From assembly GCF_016859125.1 (NCBI RefSeq), contig NZ_CP069338.1:1054001-1118000 (forward strand): DNA of 64,000 bases, written 5' to 3'. Source of the stretch: Archangium violaceum (GTDB lineage Bacteria; Myxococcota; Myxococcia; Myxococcales; Myxococcaceae). A program made the position numbers and the translations under genes. This document shows positions 1 through 6,783 of the stretch, one piece after another. Position 1 is the first letter of the stretch, and each line of letters starts with the position of its first letter. The notes below the pieces were generated by a model. It was not told the DNA's origin. It ran no database searches and worked only from the letters and a program-made list of their open reading frames with translations.

Positions 1-492
1 GCACAGCTCGCGAAGCTGGCGGGAGTGCCTCGGGCGACGTGGGCGAATCTGGAGTCGGGAGCGAGCAACCCGACGCTGGGCGTGTTGCACAGGGTGGCGT
101 CGGCGCTGCAGGTGTCGTTGGAGGAACTGGTGGCGAGGCCCCGGGCCAGCGCCCAGCACTACCCGCGGGACAGCCTGGTCGTGCGGACGAGGGGACCGGG
201 CTTCGTGCGCAAGTTGCTGCCGGACCCTCTACCCGGAATGGAGTTCGACCGGATGGAGCTTCCTCCGGGAGCCCGGCTGACGGGCGTGCCGCATACGCCG
301 GGCACGCGCGAGTACCTGGTGTGCGAGGCGGGGAGGATGGCGTTGGTGGCCAGCGGCGAGCGCTTCATCCTGGAGACGGGAGACGTGGTGGTGTTCCGGG
401 GGGACCAGAAACACTCGTACGAGAACCCGGGGACGAAGGCCGCGGTGGGCTACTCGGTGGTGCTGCTGGCTCAGCCCGCGTTCCGGCCGTAG
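1..492 (+). CDS. XRE-family regulator with C-terminal cupin (5' partial)
   Basis: The reading frame is open from base 1, so the true start lies left of the window. The first 40 or so visible codons match the second half of a Cro/C1-type helix-turn-helix (LAGVPRATWANLESGASNPT, then LHRVASALQVSLEELV). The rest is a small cupin barrel, with HTPGTREYLV and GDVVVFRGDQKHSYEN as its two motifs. This HTH-cupin architecture is known in one-domain sensors that bind a small ligand in the cupin and repress a neighbouring metabolic or efflux gene; the ligand here is not deducible. Its 3' end overlaps the convergent oxygenase gene by 22 bp. Confidence 0.85.
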   Translation, partial: AQLAKLAGVPRATWANLESGASNPTLGVLHRVASALQVSLEELVARPRASAQHYPRDSLVVRTRGPGFVRKLLPDPLPGMEFDRMELPPGARLTGVPHTPGTREYLVCEAGRMALVASGERFILETGDVVVFRGDQKHSYENPGTKAAVGYSVVLLAQPAFRP

Positions 493-1082
493 AACCAGGC
501 GGTGAGCGCGAGCCGGGGGCCGTGAGCGGGCAGCACCTCGTGTTCGATGCGCTCGCTGAGGAACACCAGGAGCCGATCGAGCGTGGGCTCCACGTCCACG
601 GTGCCTCCCTCGAGGTAGAGGCGCAGCAGGCCGCCGTGCGCGGGCACCCAGTCCGGATTGAGGTAGTAGATGGCCGTGACGCGCCGGTTGGACTGGCCCG
701 GGAAGGCATCGAAGTGGCGCGCGTACCGCTCTCCGCCGCCTGGATACCAGGCGAGCTGCAGATCGAAGCGTCCGAGCCCCAGGTAGGCCTCCGCCGACAG
801 CGCTTCACCCAGCGCGGCATAGGCGTCGCGCAGGCGGCCGAGCGCCGAGCCCTGCTCCTCGGGCTTCACCCAGGTGATGAAGTCGCCGCGGATGTCCCGG
901 TCCAGCGAGTGGTCCGCGCCCCGGCGGATGCCCGCGGGGCGCAGCAGGCCCGCCTCGACGCGCGCCTTCGCCTCCACGTGAAGGGCCCGTGCATTCGTCT
1001 CCCCGAGGAAGGACGCGCGGGTGAACCAACCCCGCTCACCGAGTGACTGGATTTCTTCATCTCGAAGGGACAGCGGACTCAT
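471..1082 (-). CDS. 2OG-Fe(II) oxygenase (prolyl 4-hydroxylase-like)
   Basis: A 203-residue protein with the double-stranded beta-helix signature of Fe(II)/2-oxoglutarate dioxygenases. H123 and D125 (RHFDAF) and the distal H181 (IEHEVLPAH) would bind iron, and R190 would hold 2-oxoglutarate. The region SNRRVTAIYYLNPDW is typical of prolyl 4-hydroxylase alpha-subunit homologues. I chose the ATG at 1082; the frame also has an upstream TTG at 1106, but that would leave only 18 bp before the divergent DUF4230 gene. The substrate (protein proline, other side chain or small molecule) cannot be told from sequence. Confidence 0.85.
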   Translation of the reverse strand: MSPLSLRDEEIQSLGERGWFTRASFLGETNARALHVEAKARVEAGLLRPAGIRRGADHSLDRDIRGDFITWVKPEEQGSALGRLRDAYAALGEALSAEAYLGLGRFDLQLAWYPGGGERYARHFDAFPGQSNRRVTAIYYLNPDWVPAHGGLLRLYLEGGTVDVEPTLDRLLVFLSERIEHEVLPAHGPRLALTAWFYGRNAG

Positions 1083-1124
1083 GGCGCGGCGAACCCTACC
1101 CCACAATGGCTAGAATGGCGGTCC

Positions 1125-1745
1125 ATGCTGCGTCTCCTCCTGCGGGTGTTGCTCGTCGTCGTCGCCCTGGCCGTCGGGGCCGGGGGCGCCTTCCTCTGGC
1201 TCCGTCCCAAGCCCCCTGCCCTGCCGGATACACCCGCGCTCGTCACCCGCATCCACGAGGTGGCCCGCCTGGAGACGCTGGACGTGTCCCTCTACAAGAA
1301 GGTGGAGTTCTCCCCGGAGCCCCAGGCCACCAACTCGCTCTGGAAGGACGTCATCAACTGGGCGGCCTACTCCCTCCATACGCCGCGCGGCCGCGCCATC
1401 GTCTTCGCGGACGTGCACCTCGGCTACGACTTCGGCCGGCTCACGGGCTCCTCGCTGCGCGTCCAGGGCACGCGCGTGGACGTGGCCCTCCCGCCCCTGG
1501 AGGTGAAGGTGGAGCTCAAGCCCGGCGAGACGGAGATCATCGGCTCCAACCTGGACAGCGCCCAGACGGCGCTCCTCCTGGAGAAGGCCCGCGAGGCCTT
1601 CGAGCGCGAGGTGAAGGGCGATGCCCGCTTGAAGGAGCGGGCCCGGCGCTCGGCGGAGAACACGCTGCGCGTGCTGTTCCTCTCGCTGGGCTTCCGCGAG
1701 GTGAACGTGGTGGACGTGCTGCCGCCCGTGGCCACCGCGGGCTGA
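1125..1745 (+). CDS. DUF4230 membrane-anchored protein
   Basis: A 206-residue protein with one N-terminal hydrophobic anchor (about residues 3-25, LLLRVLLVVVALAVGAGGAF) and a soluble domain that resembles DUF4230 (ETLDVSLYKKVEF, then RAIVFADVHLGYDF and a VKVELKPGETEI strand). Family members are single-pass envelope proteins of unknown function. The sequence TAGAAT lies 9 bp before the ATG and could be a -10 box giving a very short leader. The gene is divergent from the oxygenase gene and ends 1 bp from the convergent TPR gene, with no room for a separate terminator. Confidence 0.75.
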   Translation: MLRLLLRVLLVVVALAVGAGGAFLWLRPKPPALPDTPALVTRIHEVARLETLDVSLYKKVEFSPEPQATNSLWKDVINWAAYSLHTPRGRAIVFADVHLGYDFGRLTGSSLRVQGTRVDVALPPLEVKVELKPGETEIIGSNLDSAQTALLLEKAREAFEREVKGDARLKERARRSAENTLRVLFLSLGFREVNVVDVLPPVATAG

Positions 1746-1746
1746 C

Positions 1747-2994
1747 TCAGGTGCGCTCGAGCCCACCGTCCGCGAGGCGGAAGAGGCCGGGAATCCCATC
1801 CGGGGCACTGCCCAACCGGGACAACGACTCACACGCGGGAGCGTCCGACTCGCGGCACACCAGCGCGAACTCCCGGCGGCCCAGGTGGACACGCAACGGC
1901 ACCTCGCCCGCGTGCAGCACCAGTCGCCGCCGCTGCTCCGCCGTGAGGAGCCGGGCCGCGTCGTACCCATCTCCCCCGGCCACCGCCCACAGGCCGCTGA
2001 AGGACTCCGCGAGCACCACCTGCCCCTCGTCCAGCACCACCGGCCTCACCGGCGCGGGGTCCGCCTCCAGGTTGCGCCAGGCCCTCGCGTCCACCGCCTC
2101 CCCGGTGAGCCCGGCGGGCCCGAGCGACGCCACGGGCAGGTAGTGCACGAACTCCGCGTCCTCCAGGACGTAGAAGACCTCGAGCCCCGCGGGCCCTTCC
2201 CGGTGGAGCGCCCCCACCGCCTGCGCCGCGAAGCCAGCGGGCCGGAGCACCGGTCGCACCCTCGCCTCCAGGGAGCGTGTCTCACCGGTGAGCCCGGACA
2301 GGCCCTGGAGCCGAGCCACCAGCCCCTCCACGTACACGGTCAGGTCCTGCGCGCCGTCGTGGTAGGCGGCGTAGAGCGAGGCCACGTCCACGCGCCCCAC
2401 CTCTCCCGAGGCCAGCTTCACCAGCAGATCCTTCCCCTGCCGCCGGCACGCAACCCGGGCCCGGTGCAGCGCGGCCAGCAGCGCGGCGGTGAACTCCGAG
2501 CGCAGCGCCTGGACCCGGGGCTCCGGCGCGGGCGGCACATCCGCGGCCTCCAGCTCCGCCTGCAGCATCCGCGCATCCCCGTCGAGTGGATCTCCCTCCA
2601 ACACCTCCCCCACGTAGGCCCGCGCCCGGCCGTGCTCGCCCCGCCGCAGGGCCAGCACCGCGAGCACCTTGAGGGCCTCCGGATCTCCCGGATTGAGGGC
2701 GAGCGCCTCGCGCAACACGGCCTCCGCGTCGCCCGGGCGCTCCAGCCCGAGCAGCGCCCGCGCCAGCCCCAGCCGCACCTGCACGTCCTGGGGAAAGTCG
2801 CGTCGCAACGACTCCAGCAGGCGCAGGGCCTCGCGCTCCGCGTCCGCGTTCATCAACGCATGCGCCACGGCGAGCCGCAGCGTGGGCCCGGGCGTGTCCC
2901 GTGCCGCGGAGCGGAGCACGTCCAGCTCCACGTCACTCAGGGGTTCGCCAGCCTCCACCTTGCGGCGGATGTACTCCAGGGAAGAAGGGTCCAC
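1747..2994 (-). CDS. Tetratricopeptide repeat protein
   Basis: A 415-residue soluble protein. Residues about 38-150 form three to four TPR-like helical pairs (for example LRLAVAHALMNADAEREALR and VRLGLARALLGLERPGDAEA). Residues 160-240 are alpha-helical and basic, and the C-terminal half is a mixed alpha/beta region I do not recognise (FAAQAVGALHREGPAGLEVF, VLDEGQVVLAESFSGLWAV). There is no signal peptide or membrane segment. The gene stands alone, convergent with DUF4230 and 33 bp downstream of the first DUF2378 gene on the same strand. A scaffold role is inferred from TPRs only. Confidence 0.7.
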   Translation of the reverse strand: MDPSSLEYIRRKVEAGEPLSDVELDVLRSAARDTPGPTLRLAVAHALMNADAEREALRLLESLRRDFPQDVQVRLGLARALLGLERPGDAEAVLREALALNPGDPEALKVLAVLALRRGEHGRARAYVGEVLEGDPLDGDARMLQAELEAADVPPAPEPRVQALRSEFTAALLAALHRARVACRRQGKDLLVKLASGEVGRVDVASLYAAYHDGAQDLTVYVEGLVARLQGLSGLTGETRSLEARVRPVLRPAGFAAQAVGALHREGPAGLEVFYVLEDAEFVHYLPVASLGPAGLTGEAVDARAWRNLEADPAPVRPVVLDEGQVVLAESFSGLWAVAGGDGYDAARLLTAEQRRRLVLHAGEVPLRVHLGRREFALVCRESDAPACESLSRLGSAPDGIPGLFRLADGGLERT

Positions 2995-3027
2995 GGGGCG
3001 GAGTCTAGGCCGCCCCGCGCCCGTGGC

Positions 3028-3645
3028 TCACTCCCAGGAGATGTCGAGCTCGCTATCCAGGTCGCCTGTCTTGCGTCCGACCACTCGGACCTTCCGGGCG
3101 CTCGTCTTCTCGAGGAAGGCCATGAACACGCCCTCCTGGTAGGGGTAGGGCTTGAACTCCCGCTTCATGCTCCAGAGGCAGCGCGTCTGTCCCATCCACT
3201 GCAGGTGGTGCTGGCCGTAGCTCGCGCCGAACCGGTAGCAGGTGGGCGCGCTGGTCACCAGCATCTTGGGATTTCCCCCCGCCACCATCAGCAGCATCCT
3301 GCCCGCGTGGGAGCACAGGAAGACGTTCACGGCATGCCGTCCCAGCATCCGCAACCCCTCCTCGAAGCTCCCGTAACGCGCCGCCAGCGGCTCCATCGCG
3401 ACGGAGATGATCCGCAGCTCCAGCGCGGTGGGGTAGCTGAAGAAGTCCACGAAGTTCTCGTGGCCACAGGCCTCGAGGCAGCGCTGCACCAGGGCCTCGT
3501 CTCCGAGTTCCCGGACCGACTCCAACATCCCCCGCAGGAACATGCCTCGCACGGAGTCCTCGGGCGTCGCCAGCTCCAACCGCCGCGCCAGGTCCCGCGC
3601 CCAGACATCCGGTGGCAGAGGGCCCGATTCCGCGCCCGTGCTCAT
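3028..3645 (-). CDS. DUF2378 (TIGR02265) family protein, copy 1
   Basis: A 205-residue myxobacterial paralogue-family protein. Family landmarks are the N-terminal SVRGMFLRGMLESVRELGDE (31-50), the central FVDFFSYP (65-72), KREFKPYPYQEGVFMAFLEK (161-180) and the terminal DSELDISWE. The C-terminal half resembles the V4R/HNOB-type fold (hydrophobic strand, YHEG-like turn, helix, strand ending in W), which is my inference. The ATG at 3645 was chosen because GAGGGG lies 6 nt before it; the frame continues upstream only as an antisense shadow of the next gene. It is the last of three tandem copies transcribed leftwards. Function is unknown. Confidence 0.85.
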   Translation of the reverse strand: MSTGAESGPLPPDVWARDLARRLELATPEDSVRGMFLRGMLESVRELGDEALVQRCLEACGHENFVDFFSYPTALELRIISVAMEPLAARYGSFEEGLRMLGRHAVNVFLCSHAGRMLLMVAGGNPKMLVTSAPTCYRFGASYGQHHLQWMGQTRCLWSMKREFKPYPYQEGVFMAFLEKTSARKVRVVGRKTGDLDSELDISWE

Positions 3646-3743
3646 GTTGTACCCCTCGTCGATGGCATCAGCCTCCATCGCTCCAGAGGAGAGGCTACCG
3701 GGCTTCTCACCGTGCGAGAAGTGACGTTGCGTCGCTCTGGCTC

Positions 3744-4358
3744 CTACTGCCAGGAGATGTCGTACTCGCTGTCGAGCACGTCCACCTGACGTCCCACCAC
3801 CTTCACCTTGCTGGCGTCCATCCGCTCGAGCATCGCCACCAGCATGCCCTCGTGGAACGCGGCGGGCAGGAAGTCGCGCTTCATGGAGAAGCGGCAGCAC
3901 TGCGGCCCCGTCCACTTCACCGAGCGCACCCCGTTCACCGACACCTGGTAGGTCGACGGCAGGTTGTTCACCAACCGCTTCGCCTCACCGCGCACCAGCA
4001 CCTGCATGGTCCTCCCGGCCTCGGACTCCAGGAAGTCCATCGCCACGCAGTGCCCCATCAACCACAAGGCCTGCTCGACGTCCCCGTGGCGCGTGGCCAG
4101 GGACGGCATGGCGACGGACAGCATCTGCAGGTGCTGCCGGATGGGGTAGTTGAAGAAGTCGAAGAAGCGGGCCTGCCCACATGCGGAGACACAGCGCTTC
4201 TCCAGCGCCTCGTCCCCCAGCTCCCGCACGGCCTTCAATGCGCTCTGGAGGAACAGCCCTCGCGCCATGTCCTCCGAGGTCGCCAGCGCCATTCGCTGTC
4301 CCCAGAACTGCCCGCCATCCCGGGGCGACACACTCCACGAGATCGCCGCGATGCTCAT
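3744..4358 (-). CDS. DUF2378 family protein, copy 2
   Basis: A 204-residue paralogue of its two neighbours. The core is recognisable in MARGLFLQSALKAVRELGDE, FFDFFNYP, KRDFLPAAFHEGMLVAMLER and the terminal DSEYDISWQ. Its N-terminus (MSIAAISWSVSPRDGGQFWG) differs from copy 1. The ATG at 4358 is preceded by AGAGGAGCGGGA, a good ribosome site. It lies 98 bp upstream of copy 1 and only 16 bp downstream of copy 3, so copies 2 and 3 are probably co-transcribed. A biochemical role cannot be assigned. Confidence 0.85.
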   Translation of the reverse strand: MSIAAISWSVSPRDGGQFWGQRMALATSEDMARGLFLQSALKAVRELGDEALEKRCVSACGQARFFDFFNYPIRQHLQMLSVAMPSLATRHGDVEQALWLMGHCVAMDFLESEAGRTMQVLVRGEAKRLVNNLPSTYQVSVNGVRSVKWTGPQCCRFSMKRDFLPAAFHEGMLVAMLERMDASKVKVVGRQVDVLDSEYDISWQ

Positions 4359-4374
4359 TCCCGCTCCTCTTGTC

Positions 4375-4998
4375 TCACTGCCAGCAGAAATCGCACTCGC
4401 TGTCGAGCCCGCCCGTCTGCCGCCCACCCACCCACACCTCACGCGCGCCCCACAACGTCAGCGACATCTCCACCACGCCCTCATGGAAGGGGTGGGGCAT
4501 GAAGTCGCGCTTCAGGGTGAGACGGCCGCTCGTCGGCCCCGTCCACCGAATCTCGTACTCGCCGAAGCTCACCGCCATGCGGTACGCCATGGGCAGCGTG
4601 TACATCAGCTGCCTTGGACTGCGCGGCGACAGCGACAGCATCACCCTTCCCGCCCCGACCCGCAGGAAGCGGTTGGCCACCAACCGCCCCAATTGCCGCA
4701 GCGCCTGCTCCGCGTCCCCATACTGCCGCGCCAGGAGGGGCAGCGCCGTCGACACCATCTGACAGTGCTTCTGGACGGGATAGCTGAAAAAGTCCAGGAA
4801 GTGTGTCTCCCCACTCTCCTCGACGCAGCGCTTCGCCAGCGCCTCGGCGCCCATCGACTGCAGTACCTCCAACGTCCCGTTGAACAGCATTCCTCGGATG
4901 GTGTCGTCCGATGTGGCCAGACTCCTCCGCCGCTCCAATTCCAGCTCCCAGGTGTCTGCCTTTACCCACTTGGTGCGTGCGGCACTGCTCACGGCCAT
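4375..4998 (-). CDS. DUF2378 family protein, copy 3
   Basis: A 207-residue paralogue and the first gene of the tandem trio. Landmarks: DTIRGMLFNGTLEVLQSMGA, FLDFFSYP, IRWTGPTSGRLTLKRDF, HPFHEGVVEMSL and the terminal DSECDFCWQ, where the usual D-I-S-W has become D-F-C-W. The start at 4998 has AAGGGGGA upstream. The 290 bp before it hold no gene; on the minus strand TAGGAT about 40 bp upstream of the start is a possible -10 box for the trio. Confidence 0.85.
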   Translation of the reverse strand: MAVSSAARTKWVKADTWELELERRRSLATSDDTIRGMLFNGTLEVLQSMGAEALAKRCVEESGETHFLDFFSYPVQKHCQMVSTALPLLARQYGDAEQALRQLGRLVANRFLRVGAGRVMLSLSPRSPRQLMYTLPMAYRMAVSFGEYEIRWTGPTSGRLTLKRDFMPHPFHEGVVEMSLTLWGAREVWVGGRQTGGLDSECDFCWQ

Positions 4999-5288
4999 GT
5001 GTGTCCCCCTTGGGCAGAATCAGCCGCGCTGAGGAAAGCCTATCCTAAATGTTTTGGGACGGCCTGTCAGTAGACCCCGGCCCCGGCGGACGCATTTCCC
5101 AGAGGACGCGAAAGCCGGCCCGCGTTCATCCACTCGTATTGTGCTATTGCAACGACAGCGAACACGGACCTCATGTCTGTGAATGCTTTCAGCGCTGCAA
5201 TGCTTTTCACGATTCCGATGGGATGGGATTCAAACAGCCTCATCGGAGAATGGTCATGGGTGATCTGGTAGGTAGAGGCGTGTCCGGG

Positions 5289-5984
5289 TCACACCAGGGC
5301 GCGAGGCGCACCGAAGAGCAGCTGCTCGAAATCATCTGGGAGCGAGGCGAAGTCAGGGATGACCCAGTGGGCACCGGCCTCCCGCAGCACCTCGGCGGGA
5401 ATGAGGGTGGAGACACCCACCGCGAACATGCCCGCCGCGCGCGCGGCGAGGATGCCATTGACGGCGTCCTCGAAGACGACGCTCGCGGAGGGCTCCACCC
5501 CGAGCGCCTTCGCGGCGGCGAGGAAGACGTCCGGGGCCGGCTTGCCGCGCTCCACGTCCTCGGCGCCGACGACCTGGGAGAAGAACGGGCGCAGTCGCAG
5601 CCCGTCGAGCACGAAGGCCCGGTTGGCGTGGGGCGCGGCCGAGGCCACCGCGAGCTTCAGGCCCGCCTCGCGCAGCCGCGTGAGGAGTTCGTGACCACCG
5701 TGCAACAAACGCAGGTGCGGCGCGTAGAGATCGCGGTAGTGGGACTCCTTGCGCTCCTCCAGTTGGATCAGCTCCTCGGCGGAGACGGGACGGCCGAGCA
5801 GCGCGGGGATGATCTCCGCGTTGCGCCGGCCGTTGAACTCCCGCTCGAAGCGCTCCGCGGGCGACTCGATGCCGAGGCTCCGGGAGAGGGACACCCAGGC
5901 CTGGACATGGAAGCGCATGTTGTCGACCAGGGTGCCATCCATGTCGAAGATGGCGGCGGAGAGCGGACGGGACGGGAGGCTCAT
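5289..5984 (-). CDS. HAD-superfamily hydrolase (beta-phosphoglucomutase-like)
   Basis: A 231-residue subfamily-I HAD phosphatase. Motif I is AIFDMDGTLV (nucleophile D14, acid D16), the helical cap spans about 20-90, motif II is the serine in LAVASAAP, motif III the lysine in GKPAPDVF, and motif IV is VVFEDAVNG. Enzymes of this shape include beta-phosphoglucomutase and sugar-phosphate phosphatases, and the substrate is not predictable here. The ATG at 5984 has AGGGGGAGG upstream and lies 13 bp after the stop of a DUF2378 gene, so the two are likely one operon. The pairing is notable because it ties this DUF2378 copy to a metabolic enzyme. Confidence 0.88.
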   Translation of the reverse strand: MSLPSRPLSAAIFDMDGTLVDNMRFHVQAWVSLSRSLGIESPAERFEREFNGRRNAEIIPALLGRPVSAEELIQLEERKESHYRDLYAPHLRLLHGGHELLTRLREAGLKLAVASAAPHANRAFVLDGLRLRPFFSQVVGAEDVERGKPAPDVFLAAAKALGVEPSASVVFEDAVNGILAARAAGMFAVGVSTLIPAEVLREAGAHWVIPDFASLPDDFEQLLFGAPRALV

Positions 5985-5997
5985 GGGCCTCCCCCTA

Positions 5998-6624
5998 TCA
6001 CGCCTCCCAGGAGAGGTCGTAGTCGCTCTCGAGCGTGGAGAGCTGATGCCCGCGCACCCGGGCGCCGCGCGCGTGCACCTTCCCCAGCACGCCCAGCAAC
6101 AATCCCTCATGGAAGGCATGGGGCATGAACTCGCGCCGCATGGTGAGCCGGCCGCTCGTCGGCCCCGTCCACACCACCGAGCGCACCCCGAAGCTCACCG
6201 AGGCCCGGTACGCCGAGGGCAGATGGCCCACCAGCCGCTTCACGTCTCCCCTGGCCAGTATCTGGAGCGCCATGCCCGCCGCGGACGCCAGGAAGCTCTC
6301 CGCGGCCTTGTACCCGAGCTGCCGGAGCGCCTCGTCGAAGCCGCCGCACCGCGCCTCCAACATCCTCGCCGCGGCGAACACCATCCGCAGGTTCGCGCTG
6401 ACGGGGTAGATGAAGAAGTCCACCAGCTTCTCCTCCCCGCTCGCCCGCTGGCAGCTGAGCACCGCCTCCTCGTCTCCCAGGGTCCGCACGGCGTCCAGCG
6501 TGGCTCGCAGGAACATGCCTCGCGCCGTGTCCGACGGCGAGGCCATGGCCAGGCGCTGCGCCAGGTCCTCATCCGAGCCGGATGGAGCCTCCGGCCACCA
6601 GACCCGGTTATCGACGACGTGCAT
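5998..6624 (-). CDS. DUF2378 family protein, copy 4
   Basis: A 208-residue paralogue. Landmarks: SDTARGMFLRATLDAVRTLG, LVDFFIYP, VVWTGPTSGRLTMRREF, HAFHEGLLLGVLGK and the terminal ESDYDLSWEA. I chose the ATG at 6624, which has AGGGGGG 5 nt upstream; the frame also has a start at 6657 with no ribosome site. A pair of 20-bp direct repeats lies 72-111 bp upstream of the chosen start. It is followed closely by the HAD hydrolase and separated from copies 1-3 by that gene. Confidence 0.85.
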   Translation of the reverse strand: MHVVDNRVWWPEAPSGSDEDLAQRLAMASPSDTARGMFLRATLDAVRTLGDEEAVLSCQRASGEEKLVDFFIYPVSANLRMVFAAARMLEARCGGFDEALRQLGYKAAESFLASAAGMALQILARGDVKRLVGHLPSAYRASVSFGVRSVVWTGPTSGRLTMRREFMPHAFHEGLLLGVLGKVHARGARVRGHQLSTLESDYDLSWEA

Positions 6625-6695
6625 GACACCCCCCTGCCGAGTTGAGGAACCGAGCATGGGCGGACACTGTATCCACTCCCCGGGTCTTCGTCAGG

Positions 6696-6735
6696 CGAGG
6701 CAGCTCACACCCAGCCGAGGCAATTCACACCCATC
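6696..6735. repeat. Tandem 20-bp direct repeat upstream of DUF2378-HAD operon
   Basis: CGAGGCAGCTCACACCCAGC (6696-6715) is followed directly by CGAGGCAATTCACACCCATC (6716-6735): 17 of 20 bases agree. The period of 20 bp and the position upstream of the start at 6624 fit a pair of activator or repressor sites on the same DNA face. The block also lies just past the end of the hybrid kinase gene. No regulator can be named. Confidence 0.5.
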
Positions 6736-6783
6736 CCCGTCTGTCATTGGGCCTGAAGAAGTACATCCCCGGTGTTCCACGAC

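Noticed and set aside
4999-5288. Small gene in the gap between DUF2378 copy 3 and the HAD hydrolase
   Set aside because: The frames that cross it are continuations of antisense shadows; codon use is poor and no start with a ribosome site is present.
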